From: Liquidambar formosana
Lineage: Eukaryota; Streptophyta; Magnoliopsida; Saxifragales; Altingiaceae
Length of the DNA stretch: 64,000 bases
Direction: 5' to 3'
Assembly (NCBI GenBank): GCA_039720395.1
Contig: CM077823.1
Coordinates: forward strand, 13,893,385-13,957,384
In this document: positions 22,260 to 35,720 of the stretch, in pieces
Position numbering within the stretch: position 1 is the stretch's first letter
Layout: the number at the start of each line of letters is the position of its first letter
Notes under the pieces: model-generated
Database searches by the model: none
Told to the model about the DNA's origin: nothing
Seen by the model: only the letters and a program-made list of their open reading frames with translations
Made by a program: the position numbers and the translations under genes

Positions 22260-25200
22260 TGTCACACCCCATTTTTGTCACCTTAGTTAGGACATATCAT
22301 TTCATATAGGATTTTGAGTCCTTTTTGAGTCTAGTCTTTTGCATAGAGTTTCTATGGCATTGAATATCATGTGTATGAATTTTGAAGTGATTTGGAGTTC
22401 ATCTCGATAGTCAATAAGAACTTTTGTGACTTTAAGGGCATAATCGTCTTTTAAGCCGTATATTTTCCATTTGACTTTGGAATGAATCCCGAGTCATTCC
22501 CATGAGTTCATATGAGTATATAGAGTCCATATATAGGTTCAATTTCATGAATTAATGGTTTAAGATCAATTCGGCTCATAATGGTTCGGGTTAGCTAAAA
22601 GACCCTTTCTTGGTTTGCTCAAATTGACTCATAAGACCCAACCAATTTTCTCTCATTTAACTCAAATTGGGCTTTATTTATGTCCTAAATATGTTTAGAA
22701 AGATCGAATTTCGATCAAGAAAGCATTTGGTTCGACCTTGTGTACAAACCCAGCTTAGCGACGGTGAAGCACTATGGTTAACCACCTTTGTAAAACCTAA
22801 CCATGCACCCATGGTTGAGGATTTTTGTCCTAAAGTGCCTAAAAATGTGTTCCCCTTGGAAACACGGTCGTTTTGGCTTTTATTTCGTCAAAATCGGACT
22901 TAATTTGAAAATTTTAGGACTTCTGAAGCAAGTAGAAGTCAAAACCGAAGCGGAAATAGGAGACCCTCGGGTAACCGTCCGGGGCTAGACGGTCAGCCGT
23001 CCAAGCCCAGACGGCTAACCGTCCGGGACAAGATGGTCACCCGAGGAATCCTTCTTCGACTCAACTTCTGACTCCTCTCTCCCTCTTTTGACGGTTTCCT
23101 CCGCCAATACAACTTGTCTGAGCTTAGGAGTGTGTAAGTTTGAGTTGTTTGAGCACTAAGAGAGTCTCTAATAGCCCTAGGATCATTGTTTAATGAATTA
23201 ATCTTAGCCATTGGTTTAGGGGGTCAGTTCTCTATATAAAGGACATGGTATTCAACACATAGGGGGAGGTGAATGGTACTTTACACTTAGAGAGAGAGGG
23301 AGCTACGAGTTTGGAGAGATAAAAGGACATCAAAAGGTGGCTCTTCAACCCCAAGTAAGCAAGGAAACAAGAAGTTTGAATACAAGGAAGAGTTTACAAG
23401 AGGTAAGCCTGTCCTTTTAATGCGGAACATGAGTTTTCTGCTTCTCCTTCTTCTCTTTCTTCTTCTTCTTCTAGGATAGTTATGGTGCATGAAATTGCTC
23501 CTATTGTGGATTGAATTCAATGCTTGTGTGATGTTATATGAATGATTTTGAGATGATTTATGGCTTTATATGCTTGATAATCCCTGGTTTACTAAGGATT
23601 TGAAAGTATTACTCTTTCTATCTTCTTAAATCATGCATAGTTCACATGTTTAGGTTGCTGTGATTATTATCATGAGTTGATGCTCCTGTTAGTTAATATA
23701 TATAATATGAATGATATTCATGATAATTTGAGCATGTCTTAGAGTCGTTTTATAGGTTTTAATGCATAGTTGTGAGATTAGGGTTTCGATAACCCTGAAA
23801 TCACACAGGTCTTATACAGCATGCTTAGCTTAGCTTTTTGAGTTGTTGCTCATCATAGTCATTCTATATATGCTACATATAGTTGAATCATGCTAGGTTT
23901 GCATTCATATAGTATGTTTTATAGGGTTTTTGGAGACATTATCCTTTTCTAAGGATAATTATCCTTTTCGTTGAGTAGGGTTTCGCATGAGAGCCTTCTG
24001 TGATGTGTTTAAGCATGAAATCACTTCTGTTGTGTTCTAATATATATATTTTACGTAGGATATGTTGATTGCACCTCCCCATAACGACTTTTTTACGTGA
24101 AATTATCTTAGGATAGTTTCGCTTAAGAAAGCTCGCCGTAGGAAGGTCTATTTTCATATTTTACATAAAATATCATCTTTTTGTTAGAATGTGCTTTGTT
24201 ATCATGTTTATTGATATTATTGGAGTCTCTTATGCTTGTTAGTGTGTCTTTGGTAGGTTTTTATGCATGTTAGTCGAGTCATTGCATGTAGGATTGAGTT
24301 AGGGACCCTAGTTATTCATTATTCTTGTTGTTTGCATGATAGATGGATGATTTTAGGCCTTGTCAAGGTTCTGTCCAGATTTGCATATTGCTTTCTTTGC
24401 ATGATTTTGTGCACTTGTAAGGGTGCAAACAGGTACAATGCTTGTCCTATTGCAAATAGGGCTGCTATGGTCTGAAATGGCTAATGATTGGAGCTTTTGC
24501 GCTCAGGTAAGTAGGGTTTGAAGGTGCCCCAATTCACCTTTCTTTTTCTTTCTTTTCTCTTCTCCCTCCTAGGGTTATTTCTTAATACGGACATATGGTA
24601 ATTATCAAAGGTTTCCTTTATTACTAAAATTCTGGTTTTCTATCAAAGTTTTCCTCTTGTGGAAGTTTTCGATTTTAGATTAAATCAATGTATTTTCAAA
24701 TAATGAAACCTACGGTATTTACCATAGGTTTGTATTAGGTTGTAACCCTATTCTTTTCGAACTACGTGGACTTTGATCCATGTATTTCGCTGCATGGTAC
24801 GTAGGCGCTCTTCGTGAGGCTCAAGTCCGTTCTAGGATCCAAGAATCCTAGGCTTTTCTTTTCTTTTCTTCTTTTTTTTGTTTTGTTTTATTTGATTAAT
24901 TGTGCATGAGATGATTAGATGGAATATATGATATGCATGCTGCCTTGTGATGATATATGATGATATTTGAGTGGAAAAGATCTTAAGTTAGCCCAATTAA
25001 ATTAAGAGACCCACTCGGGCGATGTGGGTGCCTATGAGCTTTTGCCCAGAACCTTCCCACGTCGTAACTTAGCCCCCGAATCCAATTCTCTAGTTTCAAA
25101 GACTTTGCTTTTCCTTTAATGGAGTCATGTGGTTTTGAAAATAAAACATTTTTGTGGTTTTCCTCTTTTCCCTAAAAAATGAGGTGGCGACTCCTTTTCG

Positions 25201-25271
25201 TTTGTTGTCTTTCACCCATTCCATATACTTCTTTCTGCCAAATCCTTGTGGGCCGTTTTCCAGGGTTCACA
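22260..25271 (+). mobile_element. 3' LTR of element B
   Basis: This LTR of 3,012 bp begins TGTCACACCCC and ends GGGTTCACA. It is homologous to the A LTR throughout, with the dyad at 22965-23046 and TATA at 23232-23241. It has about 340 extra bases at about 23911-24255 that A lacks. It abuts the gag of element C directly. The following atggc (25272-25276) should be the B target duplication. Confidence 0.9.
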
Positions 25272-26262
25272 ATGGCATTGACCTCGGCATTGTTTTTCCC
25301 AGCAAAGTTCAGCCTGTGGTTCCTTTGGACTTCTTCTGTCTTGATTGACCCATCGGCAATAGCATCCTCAACTTGTGTACCTGCTCCAATAAGAGCCTTG
25401 AAATTAAGGAAATAGTGAGCAAAGAGGTGCTTGTGATACACCGGCAATAGGTTCTTAACCACCAACTAAATCTGACCTTCCTCATTCGGTCTATCAGCCA
25501 TTTTTGAGGCCTTTTGCCTCCACCTTGTAATGAAAGCAGAGAAAGTCTCATTAGCCCCTTGTTTCGTGGTCTCTAGGTCCCTTCGTGTGACATCCACCTC
25601 AGTGTTATACTTGTAGTGCTCCGAAAACTCATTACATATGTCCTCCCAAGTCCGGGTTCTATTCTCATCCAAGGCTAGGAACCACTTTAAAGCGGAAGTG
25701 GCTAGGGTTTCATGGAACATTTGGGCCAAGAGTTCATCTGTTGCTCCTCGAGGGTGCATAGCTCGCACGTACATCTTCAAATGGGTCTTAGGGCAACCCG
25801 TTCCATCAAACTTTTCTAATTCGGGCATCTTGAATTGTAGTGGAATACAAGCTTGAGGAAACAAAGATAGGGTACGTACATCCACCATGTCATCTGTCCT
25901 ACGGATTCCCTTTATAGTTCTTTCCAATGCTTCTACCTTGCTAGCCAACACAGAATCTGTATCTGAAGTCTTCCCCTTACTTCCCCCTTCCAGGTTAAAA
26001 ATTTCGGGTGATTCATTCCTTTGGGCTTAGTGCTTCCCCCTTCATTGGTCTTAGTGCCTTCTCCAGACTGAGTCCTATCTTCGGTGTTATCCCCCGGAGT
26101 ACGGCCATTATTCTGTTCGGGTTCCGACATCTTATGTTGGATATCTTGGGCCATTTTCAATGCTCTCTCGGATACATCAGTGGTGTAATCGAGCTTGGTC
26201 ATGATAGCCTTTAAACAAGTCTCGACATCAAAACCCCCTTCACTAGTTGCTTCATCGGCCAT
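25272..26262 (-). pseudogene. gag: gag of element C, truncated and frameshifted
   Basis: Reading on the minus strand from ATG 26262, this closely matches the D gag (about 90% or more by eye). Three defects are seen: a one-base deletion near 26000-26020 shifts the frame; a TAG at 25463-25465 replaces a Gln codon (CAG in A and D); and the gene is cut off at 25272, after about 330 codons, where the B LTR begins. The zinc knuckles, protease and pol of C should lie left of the window if B was inserted into C. Confidence 0.88.
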
Positions 26263-27009
26263 ATCTGACTAGTTGGTAGGATCAATCTTTACTAAGCGCC
26301 CTTGCTGGTCGCAGATCCAAGCCAGTACGTCCTCTCACTCCTCTATGAAAGGGAACAATCAATCTCTCATCCTAAGGGTATATCCTAGGCTTCCATATTT
26401 GTCTCAATGACTTCACACCATATATACTCAATTAGTCCCTTCCAATTCAATCACCTTTGCAAGGGTCATAGGCGAAAGTTACGTATTAAGGATATAGGGT
26501 GCAAAGGTTCTCTTATTAAATGTCCATTAAGCACATCACAAACACGGTCATGATATCATTACAAACAATGTGGGTGCATAAGGGTGAAACCATAGTGCCC
26601 TACAAGTCTGTCTATATGGACTAATGATAAGGGTAGGCTGGGGTCCTTCACTTGCTTGAGCAATCTTTATACCTAACCATATGTGGCATCAGGAACGCCG
26701 CGTGGGTCCAGCAGTACGTGATTAACTCATTTCATATACCCAAGGGCAAGCCCAAGGGTACTTGGCAAGAGAGGTTGAGAGCTTTCGCCCCAACACATGG
26801 AATCAGGAAAACCAAGGTTGAGGCTAAGCCCGTTAGTGGCAAGGGACATCGATCCTAGCATGCAAGAGTTTGCGCACACAATGCAATAAATGAAAACACA
26901 CAATCAAGTGGATGCAATGTGATTGATTTTAATTAAACAAAAGAAATTAACTTAGCCCAATCAAATTATACAGAGTCTAGCCCACAAATCCCCAGTGGAG
27001 TCGCCAAAC
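26263..27009 (-). other. Leader and primer binding site of element C
   Basis: The tRNA-Arg primer site is at 26988-27006 on the minus strand, three bases from the LTR. The rest is a leader similar to those of A and D. A 68-codon frame on the plus strand (26652-26858) recurs in D (40035-40241), but it follows simply from leader similarity. Confidence 0.75.
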
Positions 27010-30000
27010 TGTGAACCCTAAAAAAGTAGCCCACAAGAATTTAAAAGGAGTCGCCACCTTATTTTTTAAAGGAAACAAGGAAAACCCTAAAAAAAGTAGT
27101 TTTGTTTTAGGAAAACAAAAGATTGACTCCATGTTTAAAAATGGTAAGGCAAAAAGTCTTTTGGAAACCAAAGATGGTGGATTCGGAGGCTAAGTTACGA
27201 TATGGGAAGGTTCTAGGCAAAGCCTATAGGCACCCATATCGCCCTGAACGGTCTCTTAATTTAACTGGGCTAAATCAAAGTCTTTAATACACATCAATTA
27301 ACAGTTATCATCACAAGACAGCATGCATATCATCCATTCATTCATCCATATAAGCAATTAAATCAAAGAAAAACAGAAAAAAGAAAGAAGGGAGAGAAAA
27401 CCTAGGATACTTAGTATCCTAGGGCGGACTTGAACCTCACGAAGAGCGCCTACGTGCCATGTATGGAAATACATGGATCAAAGTCCACGTAGTTCGAAAA
27501 GGAATAGGGTTATAACCTAATAGAAGCCTATGGTAAACCCTAAGTTTCTTTTCAAGAAAAACATGGTAAGTTTCCAAAAATAAATGAATCTCAAAAGATC
27601 TTTAGTAAATACGGAATTTGATAAAGATGGAAACTTTGATTTAAAAAGGTATTTTTTAATGAAAGGAAACTATAGAATCTACCATACCCCTCTATTAAGG
27701 AATAACCCTAGGAGGGAGAAAGGGAAAGTTTCAAGGAAAGGAAAGAATAGTGAATTGGGGCACCCTCATACCCTACTTACCTTTAAGCAAAAGCAACCTG
27801 TCAAAATAACCACCCTATTGCATAGGGTAATTATCTTATTTGCAAGATTTCATCTTGCAATAGCCAAAATAACCACCCCACATTGGTGAGGTAGTTGCAC
27901 CTGTTGTACCTGTCAAGCACCTGCAATTTGCATGCAAAACACACCAAAAAATACCAACCAACCAAACTAGGTTCCAATCAAGCAATTATCATGCTTAAAC
28001 ATAGGCTAACACATGCTCAAAACATCATATTAAGGACAAATAACAAATCTGGACAGAATTGAAAATAAGGCTTAAAATCCTTCACAAGTCATGTAAACAA
28101 TACGAATCATGAACTAAAGTAAACCCTAATCCAGCCCTATATGCAATGACATGCAAACAACTCTAAAACTAACTATCATGGATGCAAAAATATCATAGTT
28201 ATCTAATATGCAACACACATGCAGCAACTATAAAGAAAAACAAAGAAAAATCCTAAACTATATGCAACTTTCCTAACACAAGGATGAATGAAACCCTAGA
28301 ATCACACTAGTGCATAAAATCCCATGAAATCACTCTAAACCATGCAAAACAGAATATGAACAGCATTCAATCCATGCAAATTAACCAATAGAATGATCTA
28401 CACATGATAAAGACATAGGCTTTCACATGAAATAATGCTATTCTAAGCATAAACTCAATTTCAGCACAAGAGAAATCCTAGAATCTCAACTATGCAGTAA
28501 ATCACATGGAATAACACCCTAGCATGCTAAACAGCCCATAAACATCATCCTAATCATTCATACTAACTCATAGAAGTAGCAAGACATGATAAAAATATAT
28601 GCTTTAACATGAAATCATAGCTATTCAATGCAAAACCCTAGAACAAACTCTAGAAACCCTAAAAACACAACTACACATAAAATCACATGGAATAACATTA
28701 TATCATGCAAATCCAGCCGTAAACATTATTCTAATCATGTATTCTAAGCATTAGAAGCATCAACACATGATAAAAACATGAGCTTGAACATGAAATTATG
28801 CTATTCTATGCAAAAAACCCTAATTTGAATGAAAGAGAGAGAAGGTATACCTGTATATAGAACCTTACTGCTGTAGAGTTTGCTTCTCCTCTTGTGTACT
28901 GCTAGAAACACTCTCCTTCAAGCCTTCAAGCAAAGCTCCAGCCCTCCTTCAAGCTCTCTCTCTCACTCTCTCACTCAAAATTTAGGTTAAATTACCCTAA
29001 GGATGGCTGTCATAGCCTCCAAGTCTCACATATGCCTCCCACTTCAGAAATTGCCTCCCCTATTGCTGAAGTATAAGGGGGTATTTATAGGGTTTGAGGC
29101 AAAACCCTCAATGGTTGGGATTAAAATCCTAGGTATTGATCCAAGGGCTCTTAGAGGTTCCCTTGGGGCTCAAGTAGGTCAAATAGGGCTGAAAATAGGG
29201 TTAAATGGCGGCTGGAGGCGAGCAAATCCGAGGAAATAGGGAGGGAGCCGCGTCAAGACTCAAAAAAGGAAAGTGGCTCAGGTGACCACCTGGGGCTGGG
29301 CGGCTAGCAGCCTGGGCCCAGGCGGCTAGCCGCCTAGGCCTAGGTGGTCACCCGAGGCCATGTCATCTTCAGCCCAATTTTTGACCCTTTCGACTTCCAA
29401 ATGTGTTTCAGGGCTCAAATCAACTCCGATTTTGACAAAACGAAAGCCAAAACGACCGTGTTTCGAAGGGGAATGTAATTTGAGTTACTTGAGGGCAAGA
29501 AACCCTAGCCATGGCTACATGGTTGGGTCCTACAAAAGCGGTTAACCGCTATGCCTCACCATCGCTTAGCTTAGGTATGCACATAGGGTCGCACCGAATG
29601 CCTTCCAATTCGAAATTCAACCTCCCTAAACACATTTGGGAATGAAATTAAGACTAATCAAAGTTAAATGAGTAGTTATAGAGTGAAAATCATGAGCCGA
29701 TTTGAGCTAACCCGAAATAGGTCTCTTAACCAACCTGAGCCTTGTCGAGCCATTCTAATCCCGAACCTTCAATTCATCAAATTGAACCCATAAATACCTC
29801 AAATGCATCCATATAAACTCTAATTGACAACTTGGAGATCATTTCAAGGTCAAATGGAAAGTTTGTGACCAAAAAGACGATTATGCCCCTCAAGTCACAA
29901 AAGTTCTTATTAACCCTCAAGATCAACTCCAAATCGAATCAAAATTCATACACACCATCCTCAGGACCCTAAAAACTCAATGCAAAAGACTAGACTCGAA

Positions 30001-30038
30001 AAGGAAACAAAAAGACACATGCAATGACAAACCCTAGC
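27010..30038 (-). mobile_element. 5' LTR of element C, main part
   Basis: Reversed LTR beginning TGTGAACCC on the plus strand. It has the dyad at 29277-29357, the TATA box at 29081-29090 (CTATAAATAC on the minus strand) and a conserved block near CACGAAGAGCGCCTACGT. It is broken off at ...CCTAGC, where element D begins. Its missing last 26 bp are at 43659-43684. Confidence 0.9.
29277..29357. promoter_or_regulatory. Dyad in the C LTR (GGCGG/CCGCC version)
   Basis: Same outer ends (GGTGACC ... GGTCACCCGAGG) as in A and B, but the inner arms are GGCGG-CTAG-CCGCC (29321-29334) instead of GACGG/CCGTC. Both arms changed together. It lies about 187 bp upstream of the TATA box on the minus strand. 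Confidence 0.8.
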
Positions 30039-32934
30039 TGTGAACCCTAAAAGGAGTTAAGGCCCACGAGGGGTTTTAGGTTTGAAAAAGGAAAAGGAGT
30101 CGCCACCTTATTTTTTAAAGGAAATAAGGAAAACCCTAAAAAACAGTTTTGTTTTAGGAAAACAAAAGATTGACTCCATATTTAAAAATGGAAAGGCAAA
30201 TGATCTTTTGGAAACCAGAGAATTCGGGGATTCGGAGGCTAAGTTACGATATGGGAAGGTTCTAGGCAAAGCCTATAGGCACCCATATCGCCCTAAACGG
30301 TCTCTTAATTTAATTGGGCTAAATCAAAGTCTTAATCACACGCAAATCAACAGTTATCATCACAAGACAGCATGCATATCATTCATCCATTCATCCATAT
30401 AATCAAGTAAATCAAAGAAAAACAGAAAAAGAAAGAGGGGGGAGAAAACCTAGGATACTTAGTATCCTAGGGCGGACTTGAACCTCACGAAGAGCGCCTA
30501 CGTACCATGTATGGAAATACATGGATCAAAGTCCACGTAGTTCGAAAGGGAATAGGGTTATAACCTAATCGAGGCCTATGGTAAACCCTAAGTTTCCTTT
30601 CAAGTAAAACATGGTAGGTTTCCAAAATAAATGATTCTCAAAAGATTTTTGGTAAATATGGAATTCGATAACAATGGAAACTTTGATTTAAAAGGTATTT
30701 TTTATGAAAGGATACTATAAGATCTACCATGTTCCCCTATTAGGAAATAACCCTAGGGGGGAGAAAGGGAAAGTTTCAAAGGAAGGAAAGAAGGGTGAAT
30801 TGGGGCACCCTCATACCCTACTTACCTTAAGCGAAAGCAACCTGTCAAAGTAACCACCCTATTGCATAGGGTAATTACCTTATTTGTAAGATTTCATCTT
30901 ACAATAGCCAAAATAACCACCCCACATTGGTGGGGTAGTTGCACCTGTTGTACCTGTCAAAGCACCTGCAATTTCCATGCAAAACATACCAAAATACCCA
31001 CTACCCAAGCTAGATTCCAAATCAAGCCATTATCATGCTTAAACATAAGCAAACACATGCTCAAAATATCATATCAAGGACAAATAACAGATCTGGACAG
31101 AATTGAAATAAGGCTTAAAATCAACCACAAGTCATGCAACAACATGAATCATAAGCTAACTAAAACCCTAATTCAACCCTACATGCAATGACATGCAAAA
31201 AACCCTAAAATCAACTATATGAATGCTAGAAATATCATAGTTACCTAATATGGAACACATATATATCAACTATGAAGAAAAAACAGGGAAAAATCCCTAA
31301 CCAATCATGCTATATGCAACTAAACCCACACAAGGATGATAGAAACCCTAGAATCACAAACATGCAGTAAATCACATGGAATAGCATCCTAGCATACTAA
31401 ACAGCCCATGAACATGATCCTAAATATGCATACTAACTAATAGAAATAGCAAAACACAATAAAAACACAAGCTTTAATATGCAAAAGAGTTATTTCATGC
31501 AGAAAACCATTTTCAGCACTAAGGAAACCCTAAAGTCCCAAACATGCAGTAAATCACATGGAATATCATCCTAGCATACTAAACAGCCCATGAATATGAT
31601 CCTAGATATGCATACTAACTAATAGAAATAGCAAAGCACAATAAAAGTACAAGCTTGAACATGGAATAATGCTATCTTATGCAAAAACCCTAGTTTGAAT
31701 GAAAGAAAGAAAGGGGAAGAGGTATACCTATGGTGGCTGCTGTAGAGAGTCCTCCTCTTCTTATTGTACTGCTGGAAACACTCTTCTTCAAGCCTTCAAG
31801 CAATACTCCAGCCCTCCTTCAAGCCTTCTCTCTCACTCTCTCACTCAAAGTTTAGGTTAAACTACCCTAAGGATGGCTGCCATAGCCTCCAAGTCTCACA
31901 CATGCCTCACACTTCAGAAATTGCCTCCCCTATTGCTGAAGTATAAGGGGGTATTTATAGGGATTGAGGGGAAACCCTCAATGGTTGGGATTAAAACCCT
32001 AGGGATTGATCCAAGGGCTGTTAGAGGTTCCCTTGGGGCTCAAGTAGGTCAAATAGGGCTGAAATTAGGGTTAAATGGCGGCTAAAGGCGAGCAAATCCG
32101 AGAAAATAGGGTGGGAGCCGCGTCAAGGCTCAAAAAAGGAAAGTGGCTCGGGTGACCACCTAGGGCTGGGTGGCTAGCAGCCTGGGCCCAGGCGGCTAGC
32201 CGCCCAGGCCTGGGTGGTCACCCGAGGCCCTGTCAGCTTCAGCCCATTTTTGACCCTTTCGACTTCCAAATGTGTTTCCGAGCTCAAATCAACTCCGATT
32301 TTGACGAAACGAAAGCCAAAACGACCGTGTTTCGAAGGGGAATGTAATTTGAGTCACTTGAGGGCAAGAAACCCTAGCCATGGCTGCATGGTTGGGTCCT
32401 ACAAAGGTGGTTAACCGCTATGCCTCACCATTGCTTAGCTTAGGTATGCACATAGGGTCGCACCGAATGCTTTCCAATTCGAAATTCAACCTCCCTAAAC
32501 ACATTTGGGGATGAAATTAAGACTAATCAAGGTCAAATGAGTAGTCATAGAGTGAAAATCATGAGCCAATTCGAGCTAACCCGAAATAGGTCTCTTAACC
32601 AACCTGAGCCATATTGAGCCATTCTAATCCCGAACCATCAATTCATCGAATTGAACCAATAAATACCTCAAATGCATCCATATGAACTCCAATTGGCAAC
32701 TTGGAGATCATTTCAAGGTTAAATGGAAAGTTTGTGGCCTAAAAGACGATTATGCCCCTCAAGTCACAAAAGCTCTTATTATCCCTCAAAATCAACTCTA
32801 AATTGAATGAAAATTCATATCCAATGTCCTTGTGATTCTAGAAAACTAATGCAAGTAACTAGACTCAAAAACAAAACAATAACCTACATGAAATGGTGAG
32901 CCCTAGTAAGGTGGTGCAAAAATGGGGTGTGACA
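30039..32934 (-). mobile_element. 3' LTR of element D
   Basis: This LTR of 2,896 bp is reversed, from TGTGAACCC to GGGTGTGACA on the plus strand. It carries two copies of a 182-bp unit (unit marks at 31361 and 31543), the dyad at 32147-32227 and TATA at 31951-31960. The TSD ctagc is at 30034-30038. The polypurine tract follows at 32935-32949. Confidence 0.95.
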
Positions 32935-33080
32935 GAAGCCCCTCATTGGTGCAGCAAGTTTCACTTGCGAACCAATGATAAAAGAACATCCCATTTTTGC
33001 CTGAGAGAGTAACTGCATCAAATTCAAATGGAGAACTCCATCATCCTATGGAATTCATCACATATCTTAAGCAACTAGAA
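32935..33080 (-). other. Polypurine tract and 3' end of D's internal region
   Basis: Reversed polypurine tract (GAGGGGCTTC on the minus strand) next to the LTR, then the same CAAGT-GAA-ACTTG hairpin as in A and B. No gene. Confidence 0.75.
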
Positions 33081-35720
33081 GTCCATGTCTAGGTAAAGGT
33101 CAATACCTAGGACAAGTAGATGCAACTCTAAGTGAAGGTCAACACCTAAGATGAGTACAAGTCAATACTCGAAGAGAATCGGTATTGGGAGTGAAGGTCA
33201 ACACTCAGGGTGAGTAACAGTCAATACTCGAAAGGAATAGGAATCAGTATTTAGAGTGAAGGTCAACACTCGGGATGAGTACTAGTCAATACTCGAGACA
33301 AATATGTTTTAACACTTAGAATGAGTATGGGTCAATACACAGGGTGAGTATGGGTCAATACTCAGGGATGAGTATGGGTCAATACTCAAGATGAATATGT
33401 GACAATATTCAGGGTAAGTATGGGTCAGTACTTAGGATGAGTATATATCAGTACTCAGAATGAGTATAGGTCAATACTCAGGTGAGCCAATAAGACATCG
33501 TATGGGTAAGAGTCATTACTCAAACGAGAACCCATGATGGATAGAATTCAACATCCATACTGAAAATCTAAAAAGAAATTCCATGAATAGAAGTCAATAC
33601 TTAAAAACACATAAGCAAGGGTCAATGCTTGCTATGAGTAAAGATTAATACTCATAAAGAAAAACTTACGAGCAAGGGTCATTGCTTGAAATGAGTAGGA
33701 TTCAATACTCACAGAGAAAGTCATACGAGCAAGGGTCAATGCTCAAGATAAAATGTATATAAGCAATGGTCAATGCTTGAAATGAGTAGGATTCAATACT
33801 CACAGAGAAAATCATACGAGCAAGGGTCAATGCTCAAGATAAAATGTATATAAGCAAAAGTCAATGCTTAAAATGAGTAGGATTCAATACTCACAGAGAA
33901 AATCATACGAGCAAGGGTCAATGCTCAAGATAAAATGTATATAAGCAAAAGTCAGTGCTTGAAATGAGTAGGATTCAATACTCACAAAGAAAATCATACG
34001 AGCAAGGGTCAATGCTCAAGATAACATGTATACAAGCAAAGATCAATGCTTGAAATGAGTAGGATTCAATACTCAAAGAGAAAATTATTCGAGCAAGGGT
34101 CAATGCTCAAGATAAAATGTATATAAGCAAAGGTCAATGCTTGATATGAGTAGGATTCAATACTCACAGAGAAAATCATTCGAGCAAGGGTCAATGCTCA
34201 AGATAAAATGTGTATAAGCAAAAGTCAATGCTTGAAATGAGTAGGATTCATTACTCACAGAGAAAATCATACGAGCAAGGGTCAATGCTCAAGATAAAAT
34301 GTATATAAGCAAAAGTCAATGCTTGAAATGAGTAGGATTCAATACTCACAGAGAAAATCATACGAGCAAGGGTCAATGCTCAAGATAACATGTATACAAG
34401 CAAAGATCAATGCTTAAAATGAGTAGGATTCAATACTCACGAAGAAAATCATTCGAGCAAGGGTTAATACTCAAGGTAAAATGTGTATAAGCAAAAGTCA
34501 ATGTTTGAAATGAGTAGGATTCATTACTCACAGAGAAAATCATACGAGCAAGGGTCAATGCTCAAGATAAAATGTATATAAGCAAAAGTCAATGCTTGAA
34601 ATGAGTAGGATTCAATACTCACAGAGAAAATCATACGAGCAAGGGTCAATGCTCAAGATAACGTGTATACAAGCAAAGATCAATGCTTAAAATGAGTAGG
34701 ATTCAATACTCACGAAGAAAATCATTCGAGCAAGGGTCAATGCTCAAAATAAAATGTATATAAGCAAAGGTCAATGCTTGAAATGAGTAGGATTCAATAC
34801 TCACGAAGAAAATCATTCGAGCAAGGGTCAATGCTCAAGATAAAATATATATAAGCAAAGGTCAATGCTTGAAATGAGTAGGGTTCAATACTCATAGAGA
34901 AAATCACTCGAGCAAGGGTCAATGCTTAGGATAAAATGCATATAAGCAAAGGTCAATGCTTGAAATGAGTAGGGTTCAATACTCACAGATAAAATCACTC
35001 GAGCAAGGGTCAATGCTCAGGATAAAATGCATATAAGCAAAGGTCAATGCTTGAAATGAGTAGGATTCAATACTCACAGAAAAAAAATTATTCGAGCAAA
35101 GGTCAATGCTCAAGATAAAATGTATACAAGCAAAAGTCAATGCTTGAAATGAGTAGGAGTCAATACTCACTATATGAACAAAAGTCACTATTGGTGATGA
35201 ATAGGGGTCAATACTCAAAGAATGCCGAGAGATTGCATAGGTAGAAGTCAATACCTAAAACAATAACATATGAATAGAGGAGGCATGATGAAGGGGTTTG
35301 GAATCAATACGAACAAGGGTCAATACTCGAGAGAAGAGTATTGGTGAATATTTAGGGACGAGTAGAGATGAATACTAGGAGTGAGTACATATGAATACCC
35401 AGGGACGAGTACATATGAATACTCGGAGTGAGTACATGTGAATACTCGGGGATGAGTAGAGGTGAATACTCGGAGTGAGTACATGTGAATACTCGGGGAT
35501 GAGTAGAGGTGAATACTCGGAGTGAGTACATGTGAATACTCGAGGATGAGTAGGGGTGAATACTCAGGGCGAGTATTGGTGAATACTCGGGGATGAGTAT
35601 GGGTGAATACTCAGGGTGAGTATTGGTGAATACTCGGGGTGAGTATATGTGAATACTCGGGGTGAGTACTGGTGAATACTCAGGGTGAGTATATGTGAAT
35701 ACTCGGGAGAGCCTATGAAG
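33081..35720. repeat. Array of short hairpin units in element D
   Basis: The core (about 33692-35170) is about 16 copies of a 91-bp unit, each made of three subunits: GAGTA...TACTC, GAGCA...TGCTC and AAGCA...TGCTT. Both ends of the array have 22-24-bp variants such as GAGTA-CATGTGAA-TACTC (about 35390-35700). The central eight bases mostly end in GTCAA, TTCAA or TGAA. Outlying units use other arms, such as CTAGGTA/TACCTAG at 33089-33110. No gene is seen. Confidence 0.9.

Noticed and set aside
26652..26858. 68-codon plus-strand frame conserved at 40035-40241
   Set aside because: It lies antisense in the leaders of C and D, which are similar over their whole length; no extra conservation of the frame is visible.
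30082..32414. Identical small frames in both D LTRs (106, 109, 60, 70 and 66 codons)
   Set aside because: Identity reflects the recent origin of the LTR pair; no domains, and they overlap promoter and leader sequence.
33690..35170. CRISPR-like regular repeat array
   Set aside because: Eukaryotic retroelement context, no unique spacers (the whole unit repeats), no cas genes.
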